Positions 57,030 to 64,000 of a DNA stretch of 64,000 bases are shown here, piece by piece (the first letter of the stretch is position 1; every line of letters begins with the position of its first letter). Origin of the DNA: Agromyces sp. NDB4Y10. GTDB lineage: Bacteria > Actinomycetota > Actinomycetes > Actinomycetales > Microbacteriaceae. A model generated the notes under the pieces. That model saw only the letters and a program-made list of their open reading frames with translations. It did not search any database and was not told the origin of the DNA. The position numbers were made by a program, and so were the translations under genes. The stretch spans positions 62,001-126,000 of the forward strand of contig NZ_LQGY01000004.1 in assembly GCF_001620055.1 (NCBI RefSeq). Direction: 5' to 3'.

Positions 57030-58130
57030 GTGGCCGACCATTACGAGGTCCTCGGCGTCTCGCGCGACGCCACCCCCGACGAGATCAAGAAGGCCTACCG
57101 GCGGCTCGCCCGCGAGCTGCACCCCGACGTCAACCCGGGCACCGAGGCATCCGAGCGCTTCAAGCAGGTCACGCACGCCTACGACGTGCTCTCCGACCCG
57201 AGGCAGCGGCAGCAGTACGACCTGGGCGGCGGCCAGGGCGGCTTCAACGGGGCCGGCTTCGGCGGGTTCGGCGACATCTTCGAGACGTTCTTCGGCGCGG
57301 GGCAGTCCACGCGCGGCCCGCGCTCGCGCCGCGAGCGCGGCCAGGATGCGCTCATTCGGCTCGAGGTGGCCCTCGACGACGTGATCTTCGGCACCCACCG
57401 CGAGATCGACGTCGACACCGCGGTCACCTGCGAGACGTGCCACGGCTCGTGCTGCCAGCCCGGCACGGCTCCGGTCACCTGCGACATCTGCGGCGGCACC
57501 GGGCACATCCAGCGCGCGGTGCGTTCGCTCCTCGGCAACGTGATGACCTCGAGCCCGTGCGGTTCGTGCCGCGGCTACGGCACGATCATCGCCACGCCGT
57601 GCCCCACCTGCCAGGGTCAGGGTCGCGTCCGGGCTCGCCGCACCGTTCCCGTCGACGTGCCGGCGGGTGTCGACACGGGCGTGCGCCTGCAGATGCCCGG
57701 CTCGGGCGAGGCGGGCCCCGCTGGCGGGCCGAACGGCGATCTCTACCTCGAGATCAAGGTGCGCAACCACGAGGTGTTCAGCCGCAACGGCGACGACCTG
57801 CTATGCACGCTCGAGGTGCAGATGACCGATGCCATCCTCGGAACGACCGCGAAGGTGGAGGCGCTCGACGGCGACGTCGACCTCGAGCTGAAGGCGGGCG
57901 TGCAGTCGGGCGAGATCCTGACGGTGCGCGACCGCGGCATCACGCACCTGCGCGGCGGCGGCCGCGGCGACCTCAAGGTCGCCGTCCACGTCGTGACGCC
58001 GACGAAGCTGAGCCACAAGGAGCGCGAGCTCGTGCAGCAGCTGGCCAAGCACCGCAAGGCGCAGCCTCCGCAGCTCGGCCACTTCCAGCAGGGGCTGTTC
58101 GCGCGCCTGCGCGACCGGTTCCTCGGCTGA
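57030..58130 (+). CDS. dnaJ: Chaperone protein DnaJ (DnaJ2 type)
   Basis: This Hsp40 co-chaperone stimulates DnaK. It has 366 aa: a J domain with H31-P-D33, a Gly/Phe-rich region (about 68-100), a zinc-finger domain and C-terminal substrate-binding domains. The zinc region holds four Cys pairs. The first repeat reads C-E-T-C-H-G-S-C (from Cys134), where a Cys replaces the final Gly of the usual CxxCxGxG, and another Cys follows. Linked to hrcA, this is the second actinobacterial DnaJ, not the one encoded with dnaK. The GTG start fits the conserved DHYEVLGV start. Confidence 0.93.
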   Translation: MADHYEVLGVSRDATPDEIKKAYRRLARELHPDVNPGTEASERFKQVTHAYDVLSDPRQRQQYDLGGGQGGFNGAGFGGFGDIFETFFGAGQSTRGPRSRRERGQDALIRLEVALDDVIFGTHREIDVDTAVTCETCHGSCCQPGTAPVTCDICGGTGHIQRAVRSLLGNVMTSSPCGSCRGYGTIIATPCPTCQGQGRVRARRTVPVDVPAGVDTGVRLQMPGSGEAGPAGGPNGDLYLEIKVRNHEVFSRNGDDLLCTLEVQMTDAILGTTAKVEALDGDVDLELKAGVQSGEILTVRDRGITHLRGGGRGDLKVAVHVVTPTKLSHKERELVQQLAKHRKAQPPQLGHFQQGLFARLRDRFLG

Positions 58131-58149
58131 CGGCGGGGCGGATGCCGCG

Positions 58150-58884
58150 ATGAGCAGCCTCTACCTCGACGAGACCCTCGACCTGGCCGGGGTCGCGCCG
58201 GGTGCGTCGGTCGTGCTCGACGGCGACGAGGCGCGCCACGCGGTGACGGTGGCGCGGGTCCGGGTGGGCGAGCGCGTCTCGATCGGCGACGGTCGAGGAC
58301 GCATCGTGACGGGCGAGGTCGCCGCGACGGAGTCGCGCCGGCTCGAGCTCGTCGTCGACGAGGTGCGCGAGGAGCCCGAGCCGGCCCCGCGGCTGACGCT
58401 CGTGCAGGCGCTCGCGAAGGGCGACCGGGACGAGCTCGCGGTGCAGGCGGCGACCGAGCTCGGCGTCGACCGGGTCGTGCCGTGGGCGGCGACGAGGTCG
58501 GTGTCGCGCTGGGAGGGGCCGAGGGCCGAGAAGGGCCGCGCACGCTGGGCCGCCATCGTGCGTGAGGCGGTGAAGCAGTCGATCCGCTCGCGCATCCCCG
58601 TGGTGGAGCCGGTCGCCGCCACGCGCGAGCTCCCGGCTCGGCTGCAGGGCGAGCGGATGCTGCTGCTCGTGCCCGGCGCCGAGACCCCGCTGTCCGGCAT
58701 CCGCCACGACGGGCGTGACCTGTCCCTCGTGGTCGGACCGGAGGGCGGCATGGACCCCGCGGAGATCGCGCGGCTCGTCGACGCCGGCGCGGAACCGGTG
58801 CGGCTCGGCGACTCGGTGCTGCGCACCTCGACGGCCGGCCCCGCGGCGATCGCGGTGCTGTCGGTCGCGCTCGGGCGGTGGTGA
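58150..58884 (+). CDS. rsmE: 16S rRNA (uracil-1498-N3)-methyltransferase RsmE
   Basis: This SPOUT-class methyltransferase modifies U1498 of 16S rRNA using S-adenosylmethionine. It has 244 aa: an N-terminal PUA-like domain (about 15-75, LDGDEARHAVTVARVRVGE) and the knotted SPOUT domain (about 80-244) with LVQALAKGDRDELAVQAATELGV, VVGPEGGMD and LGDSVLRTSTAGPAAI. It follows dnaJ by 19 bases, the usual arrangement. Confidence 0.94.
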   Translation: MSSLYLDETLDLAGVAPGASVVLDGDEARHAVTVARVRVGERVSIGDGRGRIVTGEVAATESRRLELVVDEVREEPEPAPRLTLVQALAKGDRDELAVQAATELGVDRVVPWAATRSVSRWEGPRAEKGRARWAAIVREAVKQSIRSRIPVVEPVAATRELPARLQGERMLLLVPGAETPLSGIRHDGRDLSLVVGPEGGMDPAEIARLVDAGAEPVRLGDSVLRTSTAGPAAIAVLSVALGRW

Positions 58885-58896
58885 GCCATCCGTCGC

Positions 58897-58902
58897 TACG
58901 AT
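58897..58902 (+). promoter_or_regulatory. -10 box of a leaderless HIT-protein transcript
   Basis: TACGAT ends six bases before the ATG at 58909. Confidence 0.45.
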
Positions 58903-58908
58903 GGGGGG

Positions 58909-59268
58909 ATGAGCGGAACGGCTGAGCCCACGGTGTTCGAGCGCATCGCCGCCGGCGAGATCCCGGCGCGCATGGTCGCCGAGACCGAGCGCATCATCGC
59001 GTTCCACGACATCTCGCCGCAGGCGCCGGTGCACGTCGTCGTGACGCCGCGCACGGCCGAGTACCGCGACGTCGTCGAACTCGCGGCCGCCGACCCCGAA
59101 CTGCTCGCCGAACTCGTCTCGGTGGCTCGCGGCATCGCCGACGAGCTGGCCGACGGCCAGTTCCGACTGGTCTTCAACACCGGCCCCGCTGCGGGCCAGA
59201 CGGTGTTCCACGTCCACGCCCACGTCCTCGGCGGCGGGCTCGAGGAGGGATCGCTTGGCGGGCGCTGA
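58909..59268 (+). CDS. HIT domain protein (purine nucleoside phosphoramidase-like)
   Basis: This is a small histidine-triad hydrolase of the HinT type, 119 aa. The triad H101-V-H103-A-H105-V lies near the C-terminus, and FERIAAGEIPARMVAETERIIAFHDISPQAPVHVVVTP is the family start. Relatives cleave nucleoside phosphoramidates and adenylated amines. It overlaps phoH by 14 bases. Confidence 0.92.
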   Translation: MSGTAEPTVFERIAAGEIPARMVAETERIIAFHDISPQAPVHVVVTPRTAEYRDVVELAAADPELLAELVSVARGIADELADGQFRLVFNTGPAAGQTVFHVHAHVLGGGLEEGSLGGR

Positions 59269-60379
59269 CGACCAGGGCGAGATCCGGCCCGCCGCCCCGG
59301 CGGCGGCATCCGACGAGGACCGCATCCACGTCGACGGCATCGCGATGGTGCGCCTGCTCGGACCGCAGGACCGGCTGCTCACGAGCATCGAACGCGAGTA
59401 CCCGGGCGTCGACGTCCACGTTCGCGGCAACGAGATCGCCATCCGCGGCGACGACGACCAGCGGCGGCGCGTGCGCCGTCTCATCGAGGAACTCCTCGAA
59501 CTCGTCCGTGGCGGCGAGGACCCGACGCCCATCGAAGTGAGGAGCTCCGCCCGAATGCTCGACGCCGACCCGAACTCCCGGCCATCCGAGGCGCTCGGCC
59601 AGGTGATCGTGTCGGCTCGTGGCCGCTCGATCCGCCCGAAGACCGAGGGCCAGCGCGCGTACGTCGACGCGATCGACGAGAACACGATCGTCTTCGGCAT
59701 CGGACCCGCCGGTACCGGCAAGACCTACCTCGCGATGGCGAAGGCGGTGCAGGCCCTCCAGCGCAAGGAGGTGAACCGCATCATCCTGACGCGTCCCGCG
59801 GTGGAGGCGGGGGAGCGGCTCGGCTTCCTGCCGGGCACGCTGACCGACAAGATCGATCCCTACCTCCGGCCGCTGTACGACGCGCTGAACGAGATGATGG
59901 ATCCCGAGATGGTGCCGAAGCTGCTCGCCTCGGGCACCGTCGAGGTCGCACCGCTCGCGTACATGCGCGGCCGCACGTTGAACGACTCGTTCGTCGTCCT
60001 CGACGAGGCGCAGAACACGACGCCCGAGCAGATGAAGATGTTCCTCACCCGACTCGGGTTCGGCTCGCGGATGGTCGTCACCGGCGACATCACGCAGGTC
60101 GACCTGCCGGGCGGTTCGTCCGGTCTCCGGCTGGTCACCCGCATCCTCGACGGCGTCGACGACATCCACTTCGCGCGGCTGACGAGCGACGACGTCGTCC
60201 GCCACACGCTGGTCGGCCGCATCATCGACGCCTACACCGAGTTCGACCAGCGCGCGCAGGCGCAGCGGTTCGAGCGCGAGCAGGCGCGCGAGTTCGCCAA
60301 CCGGGCCGAGCGTCGCGGTGCGGAGCGCCGCGGTGCCGCCGGTCCGCGCGACCACCTGCCGAGGAAGAGGAGCACGTGA
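59255..60379 (+). CDS. PhoH family ATPase
   Basis: This PhoH-like P-loop ATPase has 374 aa. A KH-like N-terminal part (about 25-85) precedes the PhoH domain with Walker A G150-P-A-G-T-G-K156-T and DDEAQNTT-type Walker B ([18 protein letters not shown]). The C-terminus is basic, ending in Arg-rich repeats. A TTG start with GAGGAGGG at ideal spacing is chosen; it overlaps the HIT gene. PhoH-YbeY-CBS-Era is a conserved RNA-metabolism/ribosome-maturation string, so a role with YbeY in RNA handling is likely. Confidence 0.9.
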   Translation: MAGADDQGEIRPAAPAAASDEDRIHVDGIAMVRLLGPQDRLLTSIEREYPGVDVHVRGNEIAIRGDDDQRRRVRRLIEELLELVRGGEDPTPIEVRSSARMLDADPNSRPSEALGQVIVSARGRSIRPKTEGQRAYVDAIDENTIVFGIGPAGTGKTYLAMAKAVQALQRKEVNRIILTRPAVEAGERLGFLPGTLTDKIDPYLRPLYDALNEMMDPEMVPKLLASGTVEVAPLAYMRGRTLNDSFVVLDEAQNTTPEQMKMFLTRLGFGSRMVVTGDITQVDLPGGSSGLRLVTRILDGVDDIHFARLTSDDVVRHTLVGRIIDAYTEFDQRAQAQRFEREQAREFANRAERRGAERRGAAGPRDHLPRKRST

Positions 60380-60837
60380 GCATCGAGGTCAACAACGAGT
60401 CGGCCGTCGAGGTCGACGAGGCGGCGCTGCAGCGCCTCGCGGTGTATGCGCTCGATGCCCTGCACGTCCACCCCGACGCCGAGCTCGCGATCGTCCTCGT
60501 CGACGAGGGCGCGATGGAGCAGCTGCACGTGCAGTGGATGGACGAGCCGGGGCCGACCGACGTCCTGAGCTTCCCCATGGACGAGCTTCGACCCGGCACC
60601 GAGGACCAGCCGGCGCCGCCCGGCCTGCTCGGCGACGTGGTGCTCTGCCCGCAGGTCGCCGAGGCCCAGGCTCGCGCCGCGGGGCACTCGCTCCTCGACG
60701 AGCTGCAGCTGCTCACCGCGCACGGCATCCTCCACCTGCTCGGCTTCGACCACGCCGAACCCGCCGAGGAGCGGGAGATGTTCGGGTTGCAGCGCGACCT
60801 GCTCGTCGGCTTCGCCATGCAGGAGCGCCGCCGCTGA
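60376..60837 (+). CDS. ybeY: Endoribonuclease YbeY (rRNA maturation)
   Basis: This zinc endoribonuclease acts in 16S rRNA 3' processing and ribosome quality control. It has 153 aa with the zinc motif H116-x3-H120-x5-H126 in [11 protein letters not shown], plus the [15 protein letters not shown] segment of the fold. It starts with GTG preceded by GAGGAG and overlaps phoH by 4 bases. Confidence 0.95.
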   Translation: MSIEVNNESAVEVDEAALQRLAVYALDALHVHPDAELAIVLVDEGAMEQLHVQWMDEPGPTDVLSFPMDELRPGTEDQPAPPGLLGDVVLCPQVAEAQARAAGHSLLDELQLLTAHGILHLLGFDHAEPAEEREMFGLQRDLLVGFAMQERRR

Positions 60838-60839
60838 CC

Positions 60840-62159
60840 ATGATGCTGCCCTGGCTCTTCCTCGCCGCGGCGCTCGTGCTCGTCGCCTTCGGCGGACTCA
60901 TGGCCGCGGTCGATTCGGCGATCAGCGTGAGCTCGCGGGCCGACCTCGTGGAGATGTCGGTCGGCGCGCGCGCCGAGCGGTCCCTCCGGGCGATCGCGGA
61001 CGACGCCGGCGCGCACGTCAACGCCGTGAACTTCATGCGCATCCTCGCCGAGACGACGGCGGCGGTGCTCGTGACGCTCGCCTTCGCGTCGTTCCTCGAC
61101 GATGTCTGGCTCGTCCTGCTGGTCTCGGCGCTGATCATGACCGCCGTGTCGTTCGTGCTCGTCGGCGCCAGCCCGCGCAGCGTCGGGCGGGCGCACGCGT
61201 CCGCCGTGCTGCGCCTGTCGGCGCCGCTCATCCGGTTCGTCCGGGTGCTGCTCGGGCCGCTGGCCGACGCGCTCGTCGCCCTCGGCAACCGGGTCACGCC
61301 CGGCCGGGTGCGGTTCGCGGGCGTCGCGAGCGAGGAGCAGCTGCTCAGCATGGTCGACGAGGCGACGGAGCTCGAGGTGCTCGAGCAGGGCGATCGCGAG
61401 CTCATCCACTCGATCTTCGCGTTCGGCGACTCGCTCGTGCGCGAGGTGATGGTTCCGCGCACGGACATGGTGACGATCGACCGCTCGGCGCACCTGCCCC
61501 AGGCCATGGCCCTGTTCCTGAAGGCCGGCTACTCGCGCATCCCCGTCGTCGACCGCGAGGCCGACGACGTGGTGGGCGTGCTGTACCTGCGTGACCTCGC
61601 CCGGCTCGGGTTCGAACGCCCGATCGACGCCGAGACATTGACCGTCGACGATCTGACCCGGCCGGCGAACTTCGTCCCCGACTCGATGCGCGCCGATGCC
61701 CTCCTCCGGCAGATGCAGCTCGAGTCCAACCACCTGGCGATCGTGGTCGACGAGTACGGCGGCATCGCCGGGCTGGTCACCATGGAGGACCTCATCGAGG
61801 AGCTCGTGGGCGAGATCTCCGACGAGTACGACCGCGACAGCGCGCAGGTCGAGGAGCTCATGGACGGCCGGTTCCGGGTCACCGCGCGCCTGCCGGTCGA
61901 CGAGCTCGGCGACCTGTTCGGGCTCGACCTCGAGGATGAGGACGTCGACACGGCCGGCGGGCTCCTGGCGAAGGAGCTCGGCCGGTTGCCGCAGCCCGGC
62001 GACCGCGCCTCGGTGAGCGGCCTGGTGCTCGAGGCTGAGCGCACCGAGGGGCGCCGCAAGCGCATCGCCACGATCCTGGTCGAGGCCGACCAGGCACTGA
62101 TCGACGTCCGCGCCGCCTTCGGCGACGACGTCGCACCGACCGAGGGAGACCGCCCATGA
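60840..62159 (+). CDS. CBS-domain membrane protein (CNNM/CorC, hemolysin C family)
   Basis: This membrane protein of 439 aa has an N-terminal CNNM/DUF21 domain with about four membrane segments (1-180), a CBS pair (about 205-325, VMVPRTDMVTIDRS and LAIVVDEYGGIAGLVTMEDLIEELVGEI), and a C-terminal CorC_HlyC domain. The family is tied to magnesium/cobalt export. The name hemolysin is historical; nothing here suggests a toxin. Two ATG codons stand in tandem at the start. It overlaps era by 4 bases. Confidence 0.9.
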   Translation: MMLPWLFLAAALVLVAFGGLMAAVDSAISVSSRADLVEMSVGARAERSLRAIADDAGAHVNAVNFMRILAETTAAVLVTLAFASFLDDVWLVLLVSALIMTAVSFVLVGASPRSVGRAHASAVLRLSAPLIRFVRVLLGPLADALVALGNRVTPGRVRFAGVASEEQLLSMVDEATELEVLEQGDRELIHSIFAFGDSLVREVMVPRTDMVTIDRSAHLPQAMALFLKAGYSRIPVVDREADDVVGVLYLRDLARLGFERPIDAETLTVDDLTRPANFVPDSMRADALLRQMQLESNHLAIVVDEYGGIAGLVTMEDLIEELVGEISDEYDRDSAQVEELMDGRFRVTARLPVDELGDLFGLDLEDEDVDTAGGLLAKELGRLPQPGDRASVSGLVLEAERTEGRRKRIATILVEADQALIDVRAAFGDDVAPTEGDRP

Positions 62160-63049
62160 CCGACTACCGCGCCGGATTCGTGTCGTTCGTGGGGCGGCCC
62201 AACGTCGGTAAGTCGACGCTCACCAACGCGCTCGTCGGCGAGAAGGTCGCCATCACGAGCTCCAAGCCGCAGACCACGCGTCGCGCCATCCGCGGCATCG
62301 TGCACCGCGACCACGGCCAGCTCATCGTCGTCGACACGCCGGGCCTGCACCGCCCGCGCACGCTGCTCGGCGAGCGCCTCAACTCGCTCGTGCAGACGAC
62401 CCTCGGCGACGTCGACGTCATCGGGTTCTGCGTGCCCGCGAACGAGGCGATCGGGCCGGGCGACCGGTACATCAACGAGCAGCTCGACCAGTACCCGCGC
62501 GCGAAGAAGGTCGCGATCGTCACCAAGACGGATGCCGCGGGCAGGGCCAAGGTCGCCGAGCAGCTGCTCGCGGTGTCGAAGCTTCGCGAGTGGGACGCGA
62601 TCATCCCGGTCTCGGCGCCGAAGGGCGAGCAGCTCGACGTCCTGGTCGACGAGCTGCTGCAGCTCATGCCCGAGTCGGAGCATCCGCTCTACCCGGCGGA
62701 GACGACCACCGATGAGGAGCCCGGCGAGCGGATCGCCGAGTTCGTCCGCGAGGCCGCGCTCGAGGGCGTGTCCGACGAGCTGCCGCACTCGATCGCCGTG
62801 GTGGTCGACGACATGATCGAACGCGACGACAAGGATCTCCTCGAGATCTACGCGAACCTCTACGTCGAGCGCGACAGCCAGAAGGGCATCATCATCGGCA
62901 AGGGCGGGTCCCGCCTCCGCGAGGTCGGCGAACGCGCTCGCGCACAGATCGAGGCGCTGCTCGGACGCAAGGTGTACCTGGCGTTGCACGTGAAGGTCGC
63001 CAAGGACTGGCAGCGCGACCCCAAGCAGCTCGGCCGGCTCGGGTTCTGA
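62156..63049 (+). CDS. era: GTPase Era
   Basis: This 16S rRNA-binding GTPase acts in 30S maturation. It has 297 aa: P-loop G13-R-P-N-V-G-K19-S-T, an effector region QTTRRAIRG, VDTPGL, TKTDAAG, and a C-terminal KH domain (about 215-297, IIIGKGGSRLREVGERARAQIEALLGRKVYL). It completes the phoH-ybeY-CBS-era string. Confidence 0.96.
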   Translation: MTDYRAGFVSFVGRPNVGKSTLTNALVGEKVAITSSKPQTTRRAIRGIVHRDHGQLIVVDTPGLHRPRTLLGERLNSLVQTTLGDVDVIGFCVPANEAIGPGDRYINEQLDQYPRAKKVAIVTKTDAAGRAKVAEQLLAVSKLREWDAIIPVSAPKGEQLDVLVDELLQLMPESEHPLYPAETTTDEEPGERIAEFVREAALEGVSDELPHSIAVVVDDMIERDDKDLLEIYANLYVERDSQKGIIIGKGGSRLREVGERARAQIEALLGRKVYLALHVKVAKDWQRDPKQLGRLGF

Positions 63050-63138
63050 CCGGGCCCGTCCCGACGCGTCGGCGACGACCGCCGATGCGCTCCCGCGCAT
63101 CCGGGGCTTCCCTGACCCACCGGGGGGTGCGCGCTCAC

Positions 63139-63144
63139 TAGGCT
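63139..63144 (+). promoter_or_regulatory. -10 box of a leaderless lipoprotein transcript
   Basis: TAGGCT ends six bases before the ATG at 63151. Confidence 0.45.
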
Positions 63145-63150
63145 CGCCGC

Positions 63151-63729
63151 ATGGCTTCCCTACACCGGTCGGTCTCCACCGGCATCAGCACCGCCGTCCT
63201 GCTCCTCGCGCTGACCGGCTGCACCGCCCCTTCCGAGCCCGTCGCCACGGAGTCGGCCGCCGCGCCGACGACGACGGAGGCGACTCCGACTCCGACTCCG
63301 ACGCCGGAGCCGAGCGCCGAGCCCTCGACCCGGCTCGCCGATTGCGGCACGGTGCTCGACGAGGCCGGGAACGCGGACCTCGCCGAGGACAACCTGAAGC
63401 CGTTCGAGTTCCAGTACCAGAGCTGGGACTACCCGTTGCTGGCCGAGTTCGTTGCCGACGGCGTGGTCTGCCAGTGGGCCGGCGGCGGCGACGTGTTCGT
63501 CGTCGTCGGGCAGCTCGCCATGGACGAGGCCACCTGGGACGCCACCCGCGCCGACCTCGAGGCGACCGGCTACCGTCAGGACGACTCGTTCGGGATCGAG
63601 GGCTTCGTCGACGGTCCCGATTCCCCGGATGAGAGCTACCCGGCTCGCGGCTTCGTCTGGCGCGACGGCATCCTGTACTACGTCAGCTACCCGGGCATCC
63701 TCGAATTCGTGCCCGCATTCCAGTCCTGA
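63151..63729 (+). CDS. Putative lipoprotein of unknown function
   Basis: The 192-aa protein has a lipoprotein signal peptide with lipobox L-T-G-C24. A low-complexity Thr/Pro/Glu linker (about 38-60, PTPTPTPEP) follows, then a folded domain (about 63-192) with two Cys (DCGTVLDE and VVCQWAGG) that could form a disulfide, and several Trp/Tyr. I do not recognise the domain. It is probably a surface lipoprotein held out from the membrane by the linker. A leaderless promoter precedes it. Similar Thr/Pro linkers are frequent in actinobacterial lipoproteins. Confidence 0.8.
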   Translation: MASLHRSVSTGISTAVLLLALTGCTAPSEPVATESAAAPTTTEATPTPTPTPEPSAEPSTRLADCGTVLDEAGNADLAEDNLKPFEFQYQSWDYPLLAEFVADGVVCQWAGGGDVFVVVGQLAMDEATWDATRADLEATGYRQDDSFGIEGFVDGPDSPDESYPARGFVWRDGILYYVSYPGILEFVPAFQS

Positions 63730-63734
63730 CGCTG

Positions 63735-63772
63735 ACCGGCGGGGCGGCCCTGCGGGAGGGCGGCCACCCGGT
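63735..63772. terminator. Possible hairpin between convergent genes
   Basis: ACCGG and CCGGT enclose an inner GCCC/GGGC stem between the convergent lipoprotein gene and the partial minus-strand gene. The stem is interrupted. Confidence 0.35.
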
Positions 63773-63777
63773 CTCGC

Positions 63778-64000
63778 TCAGTCGGCCGGGCGCAATTGCG
63801 CGACGACCACGACGGCGTCCTCGCCGTACCGATCGTCGAACGCGCGTTGGAGCGTGCCGTCGTCGAATCGAACCTCGACCACGAGGCGTCCGTTGAGCGG
63901 GACCGACGCGAGGAGGCCGGGCACCTCGCCCTCGAGCTCGGACTGCAGCGCGAGCGCCTCGTCCTCCGGCAGCGGGCCCGCCGGGAGGGCGGGATCCCAC
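63778..64000 (-). CDS. C-terminal end of an unidentified protein, partial
   Basis: A minus-strand frame runs in from the right edge and ends at the TGA read from 63780-63778, giving about 73 residues. The visible part has alternating acidic and hydrophobic residues (LNGRLVVEVRFDDGTLQRAFDDRYGED) and ends VVVVAQLRPAD. This looks like the beta-rich end of a soluble globular protein. No family is recognised. Codon usage agrees with a real gene, and the convergent hairpin next to the stop supports it. Confidence 0.55.
   Translation of the reverse strand, partial: WDPALPAGPLPEDEALALQSELEGEVPGLLASVPLNGRLVVEVRFDDGTLQRAFDDRYGEDAVVVVAQLRPAD

Noticed and set aside
60840-62159. Hemolysin/toxin gene
   Set aside because: The family name is historical. 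The domain order (CNNM, CBS pair, CorC_HlyC) is that of a metal-ion transport protein in a ribosome-maturation gene string.
63283-63312. Microsatellite of repeated ACTCCG units in the lipoprotein gene
   Set aside because: It encodes an in-frame Thr-Pro linker typical of surface lipoproteins and is too short and varied to be treated as a separate repeat element.

Overview
The window is about 64 kb of very GC-rich DNA with strong G/C preference at third codon positions and GTG/TTG starts. It reads as the chromosome of an actinobacterium, most likely Microbacteriaceae (Agromyces/Microbacterium-like). The basis is the dcw cluster lacking ftsA, the sepF-yggT-divIVA tail, the hrcA-dnaJ2 pair, and a MurE whose diamino-acid motif is altered. 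This placement is inference from gene order and protein character; no rRNA is present to confirm it. Apart from the two genes cut by the window edges I see no broken gene, and no tRNA, IS element, prophage or CRISPR. No gene-free stretch exceeds 300 bases; the longest gaps are ftsQ-ftsZ (160 nt), upstream of rpsT (149 nt), cydC to the LVIVD gene (130 nt) and holA-rpsT (127 nt).

Layout. 1-16.7 kb: division and cell-wall cluster (ftsL-like tail, ftsI, murE, murF, mraY, murD, ftsW, murG, murC, ftsQ, ftsZ, PLP-homeostasis gene, sepF, yggT, divIVA, lspA), mostly with overlapping stop/start codons. 16.7-24.2 kb: rluD-type pseudouridine synthase, dnaE, hisD, nrdR, pyrD. 24.2-30.1 kb: an App1-type phosphatase (minus), a TetR regulator, a four-gene osmoprotectant ABC importer and a DedA membrane protein (minus). 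30.1-37.3 kb: an M56 protease and BlaI repressor pair (minus) divergent from cydABDC (cytochrome bd oxidase and its assembly exporter), with two BlaI-like dyads between them. 37.4-39.3 kb: a secreted LVIVD/PA-domain protein with a His-rich start. 39.4-47.7 kb: pabB, leuS, comEA, comEC, holA. 47.8-50.9 kb (minus): rpsT, and a histidine kinase/response regulator/hydrolase operon. 50.9-55.8 kb: lepA, a DUF1990 protein, hemW, two DUF4870 paralogues (minus). 55.9-63.0 kb: CIRCE-hrcA-dnaJ, rsmE, a HIT protein, phoH, ybeY, a CBS-domain membrane protein, era. 63.1-64 kb: a lipoprotein and the tail of an unidentified minus-strand gene.

Most genes are ordinary core functions. The observations I consider most worth following are not genes. 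First, a 9-mer, GCGGCATCC/GGATGCCGC, occurs about 45 times by hand count against about 2 expected from base composition. Second, a TANNNT box lies exactly six bases before several start codons (leaderless transcription), and similar boxes are built from the stop codon of the preceding gene. Third, the BlaI/M56 pair and its paired operators suggest that the terminal oxidase, rather than a beta-lactamase, is the target of this repressor. Fourth, a strong inverted repeat precedes ftsZ. Fifth, MurE has Phe-His-Pro-Arg where the meso-DAP enzymes have Asp-Asn-Pro-Arg.
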